Translations under genes and position numbers: made by a program
Part shown: in pieces, positions 13,205 to 25,240 of the stretch
Layout: every line of letters begins with the position of its first letter
Position numbering within the stretch: the stretch's first letter is position 1
NCBI GenBank assembly: GCA_021234155.1
Contig: JAJEKV010000173.1
Coordinates: 818,405 to 882,404, forward strand
Length of the DNA stretch: 64,000 nt
Direction of reading: 5' to 3'
Origin: Isoetes taiwanensis
Taxonomy: Eukaryota > Streptophyta > Lycopodiopsida > Isoetales > Isoetaceae
The notes under the pieces: generated by a model
What the model was told of the DNA's origin: nothing
The model's input: the letters and a program-made list of their open reading frames with translations, nothing else
Database searches by the model: none

Positions 13205-13435
13205 CTTCGTAGTAGAGGGCCTCAAGGAATTCAAGAACTCAGTCACCTATCCTGAAGGAGCGCTTTCGGATTGGGATTTTTCACAACTCCTCTGCTGCTA
13301 TCTGTAATTGGAATGGCGTAGAATGCTTGCATCCTTAAAGAAAATGAAGCGTATGCTCTTAGCCTCTCATCACGCAGCCTCGTTGGTACTTTTCCTCGGG
13401 GTTTGGAGAAATGCACCAGCCTAACAGATGCAAAT
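13205..13435 (+). pseudogene. LRR receptor-like kinase, N-terminal fragment
   Basis: Three short frames on the plus strand read in order like the extracellular start of a leucine-rich-repeat receptor kinase. First comes LKEFKNSVTYPEGALSDWDF (LRRNT opening), then AAICNWNGVEC (the Cys-x-W-x-G-V-x-C cap), then ALSLSSRSLVGTFPRGLEKC (first LRR). Each change of frame reflects a small indel, and stops lie between them. Nothing after 13435 continues the repeats and no kinase domain is present. It is a short dead copy, possibly carried by a transposon. Confidence 0.7.
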
Positions 13436-14635
13436 CCGGCTTGGAAGGGGCAAATCCGGCTGGGAAGGAGCAGCTACTATTGACCATCCATCCTGCCAGT
13501 GGTCGAAATGAGCAAATCGGCCCTCTGGGCCTCCTCCGTATGCAAAAGAGCCTGTGAAGATCCGGTTCTTAATGCGTTTCGATTGATGGCGCTCTTCCTG
13601 CGGCCCTTTCTAGGCAGACAGGAACTGTTGCAGCCCCAAACTTTATGGATTCCACTGTAATCTAGGCCAAGGCAAAGTGGCAATGGCATAGAAGCTAGAA
13701 ATCAAAACACAAGGCATTGAAACAAAATTCTGAAGCTCTGATTTGTCCACCTGCGTCTCTGCCATAGTTTTTTGCCGGATTTAAATATGCTTGCCATATT
13801 CAAACATCCTTTGGAACCATTTAAGGCACGATACTATCTGAGTCGAAGCAGTTAAGGCCTTGCAAACCTTTAAGCATCTACTCTGGCTTGGGGAGCCATG
13901 CCTCGTGCCAAAACCTTGTATCCAAACCTTGTATCCAACACCCTGATCACCGCATTTTTCCCTCTACTGTCCTGCATATACTTGTTTAAAGCGTGAAGCA
14001 GGCTTCTCAATAAATTGGCGTTTTCCACCAGTGTCTATTGCCGTGCTGCTGCAGGGATCGCACAGCATATTGTAGAAGATGACAGGCAAATTATGCCTTC
14101 GGCATTGACACATAAAAATAGCAGAATCTTTCCCTGAAGAATCCCCTAGTATGTACTTCCAAATTTCTATCCGAAAATTTACAGCCCTGGATTGATAGGA
14201 GGAAACAGGGGTTTTCTTCCAAATTTCGTGCTACTGTTTCCTTTGAGAGGTACCTCTTAATGGCATTCATGCCAGGCCGCAGGCCAGGAATCAGACTGGA
14301 TTCTAATTGGGCATCCCGTTATGCCATCCGATGGAAGGGGTAGCCAAAGACAGAAATGCGAGTATGGCGAAGCCCAACTCCAAGCCAGGAACTTCTGACA
14401 AAAGAGTAATGCCCTGGAGGAAGCCTAAAGGCTGAAGGACAGGATGGATGACCGCTTTGGTGATTATCGGTCTCAGAGTTTTTGCAGCTAATTTACTTCA
14501 AGATGGTTTGCAGAAAGCTCGCCTCGCTCCCAACATTGCCATAGCCAGAGCAGAGAGAATATTGAGTCACTGTATTCTTCTAGCCGCAATAAATGCACCA
14601 TGAATGCATATCATAAATGCCACAATAATTGCACA

Positions 14636-14815
14636 AGATTGTTTATTGTTTGCATGTACGTGTCACCACCATAAAGCCTTAAACAAAATAACATCGTCTT
14701 CATTAGGTTTCAAGATTGTTTATTGTTTGCATATACGTGTCACCACCATAATGCCTCAAACAAATTGTTTGCATATACGTGTCACCACCATAATGCCTCA
14801 AACAAAATAACATCA
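14636..14815. repeat. Imperfect tandem repeat (about 50-bp units)
   Basis: Units contain TTGTTTGCATATACGTGTC followed by ACCACCATAATGCCTCAAAC. They occur three times with small changes; the middle junction also carries a partial unit. Confidence 0.75.
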
Positions 14816-16340
14816 AATAAATAGGCTCAAACAAAAAACCAAACTGAATTATATATGAGTTGATAAGCTATGTGGATTATATTGGTGATGGATATCCTTT
14901 GGTGTATTCCACTCGTTATGGTACATGAAGAAGATTCTCCCATAAATAATAGTTCGAAGAAGCTTCATAGTTCTAGTTGCCAGCCCGTAGAAGAAAATTT
15001 AAAGTTCCTGCAAGGGGGATACTAGGGAAACTAACAACCATGTTTTGGCAGTTTTCGACAATCAACAAGTTCAGACGACTCTAAAGTAGTTGCTGCTGAG
15101 TAGGTGAAGGTTGGTAGATCCATTGGCACATTCAACATTATATGCTAAGGATATCATGTGATTGTGCTTCCATTTGTTCCTATACTAAATAATAGATGAC
15201 GTTGTGCAAACTAGTTAGAGATCACTGGATGGCGCTTGCTGTGTATAGTCTTTTTCACAAGGTGTTTGCATGCATGTGCACCATCAAATAACCTCGTCAA
15301 GAACAATGTGGGGGTTACATCAAGCGTGTCCACTCTCCCTTACATTGTTTGATTTTGTATATTGATAAACTTAAGATTGGTTCACCCAACATGGGAGCAG
15401 AGGTGCACGGTCTTGCTCATCATATCTTGGCCCATACACCAATCCATATGCAAAAACACCTAGCACTAAGGATTTTCTGCCAAAGCACTGGTATCTAGGT
15501 CACTCCAATTCTACTACCAGGGCAATTAATGAAGGTAGTGCAAACATACAAGCATCTCGGGGTAGAAAAATGCATCGGGATACTTGTATTTAGAAAAGAA
15601 TGAATGGAAGCTATAAGATTCTATATGTTATGTAGGACAATTGTCTCAAAGCAGAGCTTTACGATTGGTTCCATCAAAACATGGGTCAAAGCAGACAGAT
15701 GGAGGGCATTTTTGCATCAAGTAAGCACTATGTAAGCACTATCTTACTTTTCTATTTTTAATGCAGGGAGAGTCGAGCCCTCGCTATCCTGGTCTACGGG
15801 GGGAGTTGTACTCCTCAGTCTGTAACATAGCTCTGTCCCCTTTTTGACGATATCCCGGTTGTATTGTATCATTTCTCCTGACTTGTGATCTAGGACCCCC
15901 ATATTCACTATGCGAGCCAGGGGTCGAGTTTATGGTGATCCGGATTACCAGTTGGTGGGTCTAGCTCTCGCTATCCTGGTGCACGACGGAGGCTGGGCCT
16001 CTCTATCCCATATCTTGTTCCGTCCATCTTTTACTCAGTATCATATCGATCATTCTCGTTTAGATGTACCTTTCTGCATTCCTTGTCAAAGTACTTGGAT
16101 CTTTATTCCTCCAGTTGTCTGTCGAATAGGGGCCTTCATCATTTGATTATTTTATTTCTGTTATTATCCTATCTTATCCGTATTTATTCAAAGTGTTGGT
16201 TTTGCTTTTTGATTTTTGCTCTTTGCTGTCACCCTGGTTCGTTTCGACACCTCTCGGCCTCCAAATTTCGATGATTTGTCTTTCGCCATACCTCGATGTG
16301 TAATTGCTGCAAATGTGATGTAAAGGGATGTAATCAATCA

Positions 16341-16445
16341 CGCCTTTCCATTCACGGCTGTTCATTCGCACCTCTTCAAGCACGCCTGTTCATTCACACC
16401 TTTCCATTCACGCCTCTTCATTCACACCTCTTCATTCACGCCTTT
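16341..16445. repeat. Short tandem repeat, CATTCACRCCT type
   Basis: About seven to eight copies of a 13-15 base unit (CCATTCACGCCT, TTCATTCACACCTC and variants) run through this stretch. It is simple-sequence expansion without coding signal. Confidence 0.7.
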
Positions 16446-16670
16446 TCGATGGCGCCTGTTGATTTACTCCTCATCATTCACCTGGTTACTGTCACATTTA
16501 CATAAACTCTAAGTTTCGATGCAGTCCGTCCAAAACCTGCTATTTTCTCCATTAACCCTTGTTTGTAGTCGCCCCCCAAAGGCTTTCGATTGTATTTGTT
16601 TTGGTAGCTCAATGATAAATTCCGCTAGTGTCCTCCTTAGTTCTTTTTTAGTGTTCCGCCTCGCCGGGTT

Positions 16671-16724
16671 TCATCTACGTAAGGGACAAATTGGGCGGTG
16701 CCCATTGTCCCTTTGTGTAGATGA
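16671..16724. repeat. Long hairpin at the left edge of the palindrome-rich block
   Basis: CATCTACGTAAGGGACAAAT pairs with the reverse complement ending in GTCCCTTTGTGTAGATG around a TTGGGCGGTGCCCA core, giving arms of about 24 bases. It is the first member of the dispersed TTGGGC...GCCCAA family and marks where that family begins in the window. Confidence 0.7.
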
Positions 16725-17383
16725 CCGATAGGTGGCGGCGGGTCGTGGGCAAAGCGTATCTCAAAAGTGTTTTTACGGTGGTGACAACTAAATTGGGGGC
16801 GCCGAAGTCTCTGCCTACTTCACTCTTTAACCACCACGAACAAATTGGTGGGCGCCAATTTGTCTTGTGGATATGGCCCGCTCGTGAGGCGACAACCTTC
16901 TTTTGTACCCATTGTGAGACGGACGCATCAATACTACCCTTATATAAGTGCCTCATTCGTTCAAATTGGGCGTCGCCCAATTTGAAAACCTGGCCGAATG
17001 GGCTAACCGTCCGGTGGGCTAACTGTCGGGGTGGGCTAACCGTGTCTCGAATGTGTTTTCTCTTGGTGACAAATTTAAATTGGTATGCGCCGAAAGTGTC
17101 TGCCTACTTTACGACTCTTCTACCACCACGAACAAATTGGTGAGGCCCAATTTGTCTTGTGATATGGCATGTTCGTGAGTGAGAACCTTCTTTTCTACCC
17201 ATTGTGAGACTTAATCGCATCCAATACTAACCTTATACAAGGGGAATCTAAAGACCTCCTATGTAAAAAGGCACCCTACCAATTTCATTGTCCTTGTAAC
17301 CATTGAATGGGAATCCCCCCAGGTCATTTGCATTGCTTTCTCGTCTTCCTTACTCGATTTTAACACTACTGAAATCCTTGTGC

Positions 17384-20243
17384 AGGTTGTGTATCTCTTC
17401 CTTAATGAACATCTAGTAGCAAAGGGAGTTGTGGGGCAAATGACACAATGCCACTTCAAGGAGATATCGAATGGACTAGTGAGCGTAGGTGTGGAGGAAG
17501 TGTTCGAAGGCCACCATACCCTTCCTTGGCCAACTCCAGATGCAACCACAATAGCAGAAGCAAGGGGCTCATTCGTTCTCTGGAGAAGTGAAGATGCTCG
17601 TGAGTCGTCTGCTAATGACGTCCCCAGCAAAAGACAGCGGATAGAGGTGGGGAAGGAGACACAACTGCTGACAAGATATACCCTTCTTGAAAAGGATTGT
17701 GAGATATGGCACTCATGCGACTCCATTATCGCCGGAAAGGGATTCATATCTTTCACTGGCCCCGATGATGCAGTTTGTGACCAGTTTCTAAGTTTCAAGT
17801 TTGTGGGAGTATCTCAGAATCGAAGGTTTCCCTCCCTTTCTGAAGTGAACATCCGTTGCCGTGGTTGCTTGCGGTGCCGGGCCGGGGATGCTCGTGGAGA
17901 TGGAGCAATGACCTCGCCCCGTGTTGACGGAGTAAAGGTCTCGAGATATTGACCGCAGCACCGCAACAGAAGCGAATATTGTGTCCAGCCGGGGAGCTCG
18001 AGCATCGGCACCCAAATTATGAGAAACGACATTACACTTTTCATTCCCGACAAACCCGGGGAAGGTTGTTAGGCCACCAAAGCTTGCTTTCGTCTCACCA
18101 CTCGTAATGCTATCCTCGCCTGAGGACCTTTGTGTTGCAAGAATAGGTGTTGCGTCGGGTTCTCTACCAATCAAGTTGTTAACATCACGAAAGGAATTCC
18201 TTGCCATGAAATCAAGTGATAGGGTTACTTTTGTTTATGACATGTTCGCCAACAACATGAAAGGTCGAGAGTGGGACGACCGGTGCTGCAGGGGAATCTC
18301 GCTTCTTAAAGGGCGTGGTACCTTGGTCTCGGATCTCAAAGTCGGCAGATCCTGAAATGGAAGGCCCAATTTCTTGAGGGTGCACGCAAGGCCTAACATG
18401 GTAACCGGTGGGCACCTTGAAGCCTCGCCCCTCGACGCTGGCATGTGAGGCCGTGTTTTCCATGTTCGGTGAGGGAGAACGGTGAGTCCTTGCCCCACCG
18501 CAGCTAGAGAAACGAGGAGGGATAAGAGAGAATGTTAGGAAGTTGCCTGCAATGTTTACGGTCCAAAGATTCTAGAAGAGGTTAATGCAAGGGTTGTGGC
18601 ATTGATCGGCAAGAAGGTATCACCGATGTGTTTTCACGTAACGGGAGGCAGAGCTTCGGACGCGTCGATCGCAAAAGAAAATTGCATTCTCCAAATGCGA
18701 TACATGTGAGGTGATCCGCACGGGTTATCAAGACCAAAGATGAAGGAGAGAGGAGGATGTTGCATGACGAAAAGAAGAGCGCATAGACTAGAGCAGGCCT
18801 CGTGTCGCATTACAAGATCGGGTCGTGGAGATTATACTCCCACGTATCCCGCCAATATCTTTGTATTATTCACGACAAAATGGATCAAGCCAAAACAATG
18901 ATTCCAAAATTGCAACAACTGTGGAAGTCTCTCCTCGAGACTTGACAAGCTGAAAACGACATTGATCGGTGCATTGACTCATGGTCATGGGAATGGATCC
19001 TATGGAAACATTGCCCTCGGACTTATGGCCGATGACTCTAACTTCCATGTAGGTTCTTTGAATAGCATCTTGAAGAGATTAGAGATGGGGCACGCAGTAT
19101 GCAGGGAGGCCACCCGCCGCTGCCCTGAATCATCTGCTCCAAAATGGGTCTCCTCATTATGAGACACAACGGCCTTGGAGTCAAAGTTGTCACTATCCAA
19201 TACCAAAGATACCTCTGCTAATTTGCCACGCAGCACGGGGACCATCATTGAAGCCTCCGCCCAAGATACTTTATTTGTACCGGACAACGATCCGACGTAA
19301 CAAGAATAGGTATGTCTTCTCCTATCTTTCTTACCTAGTATATCTTGGTGTGTTTGAAGAGATTGAGCTAGGGTTCATGATGCCCGGTCACACATATGAT
19401 GATATCGATGCCTTGTTTGGTAACTTCTCTACATCTTTAAAGAAGGCAAATTGCTCACAATGCCGTAATCCATCTTGTATGAATTCCACAAATGCAACTT
19501 GAATACACCTGCGTTCTATGTTGTTGACAAAGTTCCGGATTGGAAGGGTTTTATAGAAGGCTACATACCAGATAGGGATGATAGATTGACAGTCATACCA
19601 CCCCTCTAACTTTCGTGATTCGCTATGAATGGTGATTGGCCAAATGTATTACAAAACTAGACCCACTTACCTAGATTGATTGCCTCGCTGTGGAATAAAG
19701 ATGTGGAAAGAAAAAGAGGACGGGAAGCCCATGATGCCGTTGGATATCCTAAGCCGCTTCCTCCCAAGAAATCGGTGAAGGACCTTGGCCCTCTCTGAAA
19801 ACAAAATCCACAAGCATATATTGCATTGGGTTGCTTGTTCAACGCCTAACAAAGGTGCTCCGTAAACGCCAACTACTTCCGCAGTTCGGCCACGATTGAA
19901 TATTGGATGAAACTCTTGCAAGAACTTCGAACATCAAAGTGGCGAAGGCACTTATAATGACTTCGCCACGCATACTAGGCAAGCACAAGCTCCACCTAAT
20001 TGCTACTATCACTCCTCCTTCGCCGGCCCCCCGGAAGGACAAACCCTGCACTGAATTCAACCCATACAAAGATTTGAAGAAAGGTATGTTTATTATGGCA
20101 CGCCCTGATGATGTGTTGTGCCCAACTTGGGTGGGCCTAGCTACTGAGGACCCACAAATGGATGATAAGAAGGAGAACTTTGAGACTATTCTGTTGACTT
20201 GGTGGGAGCCAATCCCAGTGAGGAACCAAGTCTACCCAAAATA
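17384..20243 (+). pseudogene. Transposase-like gene with DUF8039-like and DUF7869-like regions, broken
   Basis: Region 17384-17610 encodes VAKGVVGQ...TTIAEARGSFVLW, the pattern of the DUF8039-like segment found in plant CACTA-type proteins. Pieces from 18870 to 19600 resemble DUF7869 proteins of large eukaryotic transposons: KMDQAKTMIPKLQ, ALTHGHGNGSYG, NKNRYVFSYLSYLVYLG, GHTYDDIDALFGNF, and VPDWKGFIEGYIPDRDDR. A further piece at 19903-20243 (MARPDDVLCPTWVGLA...ETILLTWWEP) resembles the C-terminal segment that follows DUF7869 in such proteins. The pieces are in order on one strand but in different frames and with stops, so the copy is dead. Family names are assigned from memory of motif patterns; the exact family needs a profile search. 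Confidence 0.6.
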
Positions 20244-20665
20244 ATTATGCCAATTGCTGGAAGAAGAGATGGAGGCCAACGACTGCAAGTGACCGCATAG
20301 AAGTGGAGACTATCGACTACGCTTGGGAGCCATCAAACAAGAAGAAGATACCTAATACTATTAAGATACCCGTGCATGCTGCTGAGGCATATGCAGCACT
20401 CGCAGGGGATGTCAACTAGTGTATGAAAATGAGTCGTTCATCCAAGTGTACTAAAAAATGGTCCATAAATTCAGGTATTGTCCATAATTAATGAAATTGT
20501 GCTTAATCATGTCGAATGCACCACGGTGCTTGAACTGTTTTACAAACTTTAAAGTTTTGAATATATGTATGACTTTTCGAAAAAAATAAGGAATTACCTT
20601 CCTTCGTAATGTATTTCTTCCTACATTCCTAACTAAACCCCAATGCTGAGGACAGCATTAATTCT

Positions 20666-20678
20666 AAGGAAGGGAGAA
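20666..20678 (+). other. Polypurine tract of the chromovirus 3' end
   Basis: The 13 bases AAGGAAGGGAGAA lie directly before the LTR start TGTGACG, as expected for plus-strand priming of a Ty3/gypsy element. The sequence just before it, GAGGACAGCATTAATTCT, resembles typical chromovirus 3' ends. Its presence shows that the LTR at 20679 is a 3' LTR of an element reading on the plus strand. Confidence 0.7.
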
Positions 20679-22247
20679 TGTGACGTTCCAAGTATTTATA
20701 TGGTGTACGTATAAATATTTTGACACGTCACTCGGGATGGATACGCCACCTGAGGTATGATAACCTAGGGGGTTGGCCACAATGGATTTAATTAGCTATG
20801 TTAAATTAACTATAAAGGATAATTATCTAAATACTTGCTATTAAGTCACCTAATGGTGGGAAGGCGCCAATTGGCATAACCTGAGTGGCCAGCATGGGGG
20901 TTTCTAAACTGAGCCACCAAAGGCAGCGCCACCCCCATCTGTGCCCCAAATTCGACCCAGCCAGCACCAAAGAGCAGCTAAGCGCCCAGAGCATAGTTGC
21001 TGAACATCTCCCAATTGCCAAGACACCCTTTACCTGTCGCTGCTACCCCAGTACAGCACTATGGAAGCACCCCTTGACAACGGGTCCAGCCGAAACTCTG
21101 GTTAGTAGTAGTCTAACTTGCAAATTCTAGAATAATACTCTAGTATTCTTTTCTGGCTAGTTTTGGTTGAGATTAACCCTTCTTTGGTAATTAGGAATAC
21201 TTTTCAGTTATAAATGATGCTCTGTTATGGGATGGTCGATGTCTCTATGAGTTAGTTTAGTAGTTCCAGTAAACAGGGATTAAAAGGGGGGTAGAGGCCT
21301 CTGAGCTTGAGTATAGAATGCTCCTAGTACTTCCGTTAACACCCTACTAGTTTCGGCCTGTGCACAAGAGCCCACCGGGTCATAGACGCTATGGTCTGAC
21401 TTAGCACCAGACAAAGGACACAATGATGAAGTAGGGGGTGGGGTCTTGCACGAGCATAAAAGGCTCCCCGACTCCTACAAATGGGCTAGGCCCCGATGGC
21501 CTGTCCACGTGGAGGGCCGGCATGGGTCCGACACTCCCCAGGTAGTGGTGTGACCCGTATGGGTCACCATGCACTTTGAGTAGATTTAGGGTGAGTAAGC
21601 CGGCTACGGATGCGGGGGTCGCTGACGCGGCACGTGTCCTCTAGCTCACCCATGGAACCACTGTGATCCTGGAAGGGGACGCTTCCCCGACCTGCCTCAT
21701 CTGGACCAGTGTCATTGAACCCGAGTAGGCTCAAAGGGTGATACCTTGAGATCAAGTCTCTAAGGCTATAGCGGCTTACATAGCATGCATCGACCTATCC
21801 CGCAAAGTGTGCACAGGAGGGGCGGATGGAGTGGACAACCCTAGCCGATGTTCTATGCCGCCCAACGCCATGCCAAGACTCGGCCCGCTGATCTCCCCGA
21901 GACCCAAACCGCCGGTGCTCCTCACTAGAGTCCGAGCCGGGTAGAACCGGGGTTTTGGGTGTTTTCTTAGCTTAGATGCATATTCTTGCCGTTGGTACTT
22001 GGATGGATGTGCCACCCCTCGTGGTGGTTATTTATATGTGATTTGAGTTGTATGCTAACCTTGTATTCATGCTTCCGCGACGTAGGCGCCTATCGAAGGC
22101 GTGGGCCGAATGACTTCACCTGAGCGTCTCTATGTAGATGGCTCGGGTTAGATGGAGGGCCCTGCTCGTGGCGAGATGGTCGCCATGGGAGGGGAAAGTC
22201 CCCGTATGAATACGACCGGGGGTCGTATATATTCAGGGAGCGTCACA
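20679..22247 (+). repeat. Chromovirus 3' LTR, plus orientation
   Basis: This 1,569-bp LTR starts TGTGACG and ends CGTCACA. It is followed by TCAGT (22248-22252), a likely 5-bp target duplication. A copy of nearly the same length (1,576 bp) lies inverted at 43307-44882. The first 700 bases of the two are nearly identical, whereas the GC-rich middle differs by many small indels. No primer-binding site follows this copy, consistent with a 3' LTR. Confidence 0.85.
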
Positions 22248-22252
22248 TCAGT

Positions 22253-24068
22253 CAACCCAATAGCAGCTGTGCAGCGGTCGAAGTTTGTGGAGAGTGATGA
22301 TACAAGCTCTGTTGGGTTAAATCAAGGCTTGCTTTTTAAACTTGTGAGAGCTGTGTTGAGTTTTTAGGCTCGGGCGGACTCTAAACAGAGTTGAAACATG
22401 AGCTGCTGTCACCGTGTGTAGGTATTGAGAATATCTGGACCGTGTCTGTCTGTTCTGTTTTTTTTTTTTTTAAAGCTTATGTGCTATTGACGCCCAGAGG
22501 TTCGCGCTTTTGGTATCAGAGATAACATTAAATCTCTGTAGAGGAATACTATGATCTGAGTGTTCTGCCATAGACAGAGCAAGGAAGATTCGTCATCACA
22601 ACGATTTTTTGAATGCATGTCTGTTGATTTTCGACCCTAAATCACCCTGCTGACGCCGCCTTTATTTCTGAACCTAAATCGGCCTACTGAAGCTCCGGTT
22701 TTATAGAAATCTCACCTTGAAGCCGGAGCAAATAGAATCAAGGGCAGAATTTTCGTATGCATATGGTTTTTGAAAAGGATATAAGAGTCCATGTGTTTTT
22801 TTTTCTTTTACTGATACAGTAAAACCAGAGCTGTGGTTTGCCAAGTGTAAGACCAATGGTTCCAAATGATGTCTGTCATCGCAAGGTAAACAAGATGAGA
22901 GATAATGTTTGTAAATCCACCAGTTTACTAAATATTTCAGTGAAATGATTACACTGATCCATGCCTGAGTTCTCGATTATTTCCTAAACTCCTATAATTT
23001 TCAGTATTATTACACATTTACAGCTTGATTACAATATCAGTGCTAACTTGAGATTAGCAACAAAGGTGATGATAGTATTGAGGTGCGGCTGAATCATTGG
23101 ACAATTTGATTGCAATAATAATGCGAACTTGAAATTAGCAAAAAAAGTGATGCATGGTTCACGAACATTAGAATTGATGTGACTGATGGATCAACACAGA
23201 GTTTGTAACTGTGAGAGGATAGGAATTTCTCTTGCTTCAAAGACAAATTGGTAAATCTACTTTGTTCAATAGATAACAAAAGATGGAGATGTAAGAATAT
23301 CCCAACTCACAATAAAGAAAGAAGGGTTGGACATAAAGAGAAAAATAACTGAAGGCAAATAACTGAAAATATCTTTGTTTCCAAGGAAAAGACTAGCTGA
23401 TAAGAAACTTTCAGCAAAGCCTGAACATAAAACTTATTGGGTTGCTAAGGTAGAGTTCGTAGATCAAATTATCCTTTCAAGTGCCTCAATACTAGAAAAT
23501 CTATTTCCTTAGACGAGGTTAGTGACAGTGTATGTATCCCCAAAAATATTCTCACACAGTTGAGATCACAGGATAAATTATCGAGACAACTTTTCTCATA
23601 TAAGCAGGTTCTACAACGTGCCATTTTCAAAGGCAACAACCATGAGAGAATTCAAGGTTGAAATACCTTAGTGATGGACCATTCTGTATCAGGCACGATT
23701 CCCTTTATAGTTGCAGCTGAAATGGAAGTCTCTACTTCGCTAGTTGCCCTTGCATTAAGCTGGACAGTCGTTGATCAGAATTGATACAGTTTCCTATAAC
23801 CAAATTCCGGTCCATGGCAAACTCCTACTTTGGGCCTGTTGGCAATGCTCCCAGCTAGCACCCATGAAGACGAGGAGGCAGCCATAGTTGCCCCCACCCC
23901 ATAGCCAATAACCATATTCATAGAGGTTTTAATATTTGAACGAGTGGTCCATGGGACGAAAGCTGGTTCCGCTTCAGAGGTTTAGGGTTCTTGCCACCGA
24001 CGGAGAGCGGAGAGCTTCAGAGATCTAAGCATTAGCTATAGCTTTCAGAGAGTCAGGGGCGGCAAAGC
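22253..24068. other. Flank of the chromovirus, no gene seen
   Basis: AT-rich sequence without a supported gene. A T-run lies at 22459-22471. A TGGTATCAGAG string at 22511, which looks like a retroelement primer-binding site, has no LTR boundary next to it. Confidence 0.45.
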
Positions 24069-24617
24069 ATGGACAGGGGCAAGAAGGTTATAGAGACACA
24101 GCCGCATACAGACTCAGAATCAAGAAAGCGGCCAAGATCGGGAAATGCGGGAAACCTCACGGTTCCTTGGAACCCGGAACTAGACGATGCGGGGCCATGG
24201 TGCATATATGAGGAGGATTGCCTTTGCCTGGAGAAGAGACTCTCATCTTGCTTGAATTGTGGCCGGGTTCACTGCCTCTTTTGTGATAGGATCCACCATG
24301 CACAAACAATGAAAGACATGGGCTATAGTCTTCGGTTGTTGGAAATCATGGGGATACTAGGAGACAAAAATGATTATGTTAGAAGATCGGATATGGAGCG
24401 AGTAATGAGCTGCTTTAGCTGGCTGCAAATGAACGTTGGAATACAGAAATTTGATAACTACCAGCACGACCTGTTGATAGGCGACTTCGGGAAAATCTGT
24501 GTGAATTGCTGCGAAAAGAACCCAACTGAGTATATATGCAGAGCTTTGTTAGCCAGAAATGTGGAAAAGAAGAAGAAAATCGGAAAGACCTCGGCGGGCA
24601 AGATGGCGAGCAAGTGA
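24069..24617 (+). CDS. Uncharacterised Cys-rich basic protein (182 aa, single exon)
   Basis: I do not recognise this family. The 182-residue frame is open and starts after a GC-rich leader. The N-terminus (residues 1-35) is charged and looks disordered. Residues 48-80 hold a dense cysteine/histidine cluster: CIYEEDCLCLEKRLSSC, then CGRVHCLFCDRIHH, which could bind zinc. A second cluster, CVNCCEKNPTEYIC, lies at about 145-158. The C-terminus is lysine-rich (KKKKIGKTSAGKMASK) and could act as a nuclear signal. It sits alone between the chromovirus LTR and a palindrome-rich block. The open frame and non-repetitive composition favour a real gene, but no homology is established. Confidence 0.6.
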   Translation: MDRGKKVIETQPHTDSESRKRPRSGNAGNLTVPWNPELDDAGPWCIYEEDCLCLEKRLSSCLNCGRVHCLFCDRIHHAQTMKDMGYSLRLLEIMGILGDKNDYVRRSDMERVMSCFSWLQMNVGIQKFDNYQHDLLIGDFGKICVNCCEKNPTEYICRALLARNVEKKKKIGKTSAGKMASK

Positions 24618-25240
24618 AAGAATGAGAAATGGACAAGCACAAGGCATGCCGAAATGGGAGAGGTCAAGGCCGCCTCTGTTTTTGTTCTGCTTTTGTTTTT
24701 TATTTTATTTGTTGGGTTTTTGCTTTTAAAGTTACAAATCCTTGCTTCATATCAGATCGTTTGATCCTGTTCTCCCAAGCACTAAGACTCGAAAAAATGT
24801 ATATTATCTGATCTTAAATTATCTGAATTATATGTGTCCTGATAACCCGAGAATTGGACGAGATTTTATAGAAATACTGTGTGAAATAGGTAGAAATTTA
24901 TAGCGTCACAGTGCGGAAGAGAAGCGATGAATTTATTGTCCCACTAACACTATTCATAGATGAAATACGAATCTGGTTGAGACTAAAGGGAAAGCATGAA
25001 AAGAAGATTGTAGGTGGCGAATGCAAGGGGAAAAACTGTGGAGCAGCACAAACCTTTGGAGATCTCGTGGCCATGAGTATGAATCGCTGAAGATGTTTGC
25101 GTCTTGCAGAAAAGATAGTAGCCAAACAAAGCACTGCCAGAAAAACAACAGGTTTGAAGCGCATTTACATTTAAACAGGAATTCCCCCCAAAATTTGAAT
25201 GTAATTTCCCCCCTATTTTGAAAGTTAAATGTCCCACCTA
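24618..25240. other. Downstream flank of the Cys-rich gene
   Basis: Probably the 3' UTR of the upstream gene followed by plain intergenic sequence. The T-rich stretch 24675-24725 contains no clear signal. No gene is supported on either strand. Confidence 0.4.

Larger units (their letters stand above)
13436..16670. other. Intergenic DNA with minor tandem repeats
   Basis: No gene is supported. Two tandem repeats are present: one at 14636-14815 and a CATTCACRCCT-type repeat at 16341-16445. Short plus-strand frames near 15.9-16.3 kb resemble no family I know. Confidence 0.45.
16671..20530 (+). mobile_element. Palindrome-rich DNA transposon, segment 1 (DUF7869-bearing)
   Basis: This block holds TTGGGC/GCCCAA palindromes at about 16690, 16830, 16957 and 17131, then a decayed transposase-like gene at 17384-20243. 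Near 20440-20510 it has sequence (CTAAAAAATGG, then CCATAATTAATGAAATTGTG) that recurs at about 33325-33400. Both copies sit next to chromovirus sequence, at its 3' end here and beyond its chromodomain at 33.4 kb. Relative to the chromovirus they are inverted, as terminal inverted repeats of one insertion would be. Assignment as one half of a split element is inference. Confidence 0.45.

Noticed and set aside
20885-21130. 81-codon frame, also present on the minus strand at 44431-44676
   Set aside because: It is shared because both lie in the LTR copies. There is no domain, and the frame sits in the LTR regulatory region.
22509-22525. TGGTATCAGAG string like a retroelement primer-binding site
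   Set aside because: No LTR end lies directly before it; the chromovirus LTR ends at 22247 with its target duplication. It may be a remnant of another element, but I cannot support one.
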